The translations under genes and the position numbers were made by a program. A stretch of DNA of 64,000 nt from an uncultured Tenacibaculum sp. (GTDB lineage Bacteria > Bacteroidota > Bacteroidia > Flavobacteriales > Flavobacteriaceae). How positions within the stretch are numbered: position 1 is the stretch's first letter; every line of letters starts with the position of its first letter. Positions 63,943-64,000 of the stretch are shown here, in pieces. The notes beneath the pieces were generated by a model. That model was not told the DNA's origin, did not search any database, and saw only the letters and a list, made by a program, of their open reading frames with translations. The DNA is taken from assembly GCA_947496185.1 (NCBI GenBank), contig CANMCD010000009.1, forward strand, positions 1-64,000. Direction: 5' to 3'.

Positions 63943-64000
63943 TTTTAAGATTAAAAACCCCCCTCGTCATCTTTGCTTTTTATCTATGAGTCGAATGCTG

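Noticed and set aside
63986..64000. Possible tRNA T-arm at the window end
   Set aside because: GAGTCGAATGC lacks the TTCGA core and the sequence stops before any fold can be checked.

Overview
The window looks like a chromosome segment from a member of the Flavobacteriaceae (Bacteroidota). The base composition is strongly AT-rich. There are many matches to the Bacteroidota promoter (TTG about 17-23 bases upstream of TAnnTTTG) and Shine-Dalgarno sites are nearly absent. Family-level markers include a C-terminal sorting domain of the type IX secretion type, CarboxypepD_reg-like TonB-dependent receptors, a fused SecDF, an HPRT-adenylate kinase fusion and many small lipoproteins. I see no rRNA, tRNA, CRISPR array, prophage or intact transposase. 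The genus cannot be fixed from sequence alone.

Layout. 0-8.3 kb: fabD, a queuosine-precursor transporter, an MscS-type channel, the tail-specific protease prc, then surE, a small membrane protein, lpxB and an NlpC/P60 lipoprotein in one close-packed run. 8.4-20.9 kb: a beheaded leucine-rich-repeat sorting-domain gene, DinB-like and PhzF proteins, obgE, hpt-adk, secDF, fhs, a DUF2797 protein, a GH3 protein and a lipoprotein. 21.1-26.6 kb: a twice-frameshifted gene, a DUF456 protein, a candidate small RNA, lysS, and a small accessory cluster with a degenerate HExxH-like protein. 26.6-34.5 kb: a short terminal-inverted-repeat element, a cupin, two tandem S9 peptidases, a lone peptide-type ABC permease, a thioesterase and a frameshifted methyltransferase.

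34.7-43.2 kb is an envelope and metal-uptake region. It holds a beta-helix lipoprotein with its TonB receptor. Next to it is a second TonB receptor overlapping a thioredoxin-like gene, divergent from a DtxR-type regulator and a ZIP transporter across a perfect palindrome. 43.4-57.2 kb: an AddA-like helicase-nuclease, kbl, an abundant-type OmpA porin, atpDC, tatA, an O-methyltransferase, an ECF sigma factor with a small zinc-finger partner, panB, a hydroxyacid dehydrogenase and four small genes. 57.4-58.6 kb: a thioesterase, a Fur-family regulator and a second candidate small RNA whose start overlaps a palindrome.

58.9-63.9 kb is an accessory region: small lipoproteins that have duplicated and partly decayed in tandem, a large lipoprotein with an HESLH zincin motif, strong hairpins, and two unusually good Shine-Dalgarno sequences.

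Three apparent frameshifts sit exactly in short homopolymers (T6, T6, T7), so sequencing error and true decay must be separated before the two affected genes are called dead. The best candidates for new biology are the two terminator-ended RNAs, the metal-locus operator with its Cys-pair receptor and thioredoxin, and the decaying lipoprotein array.
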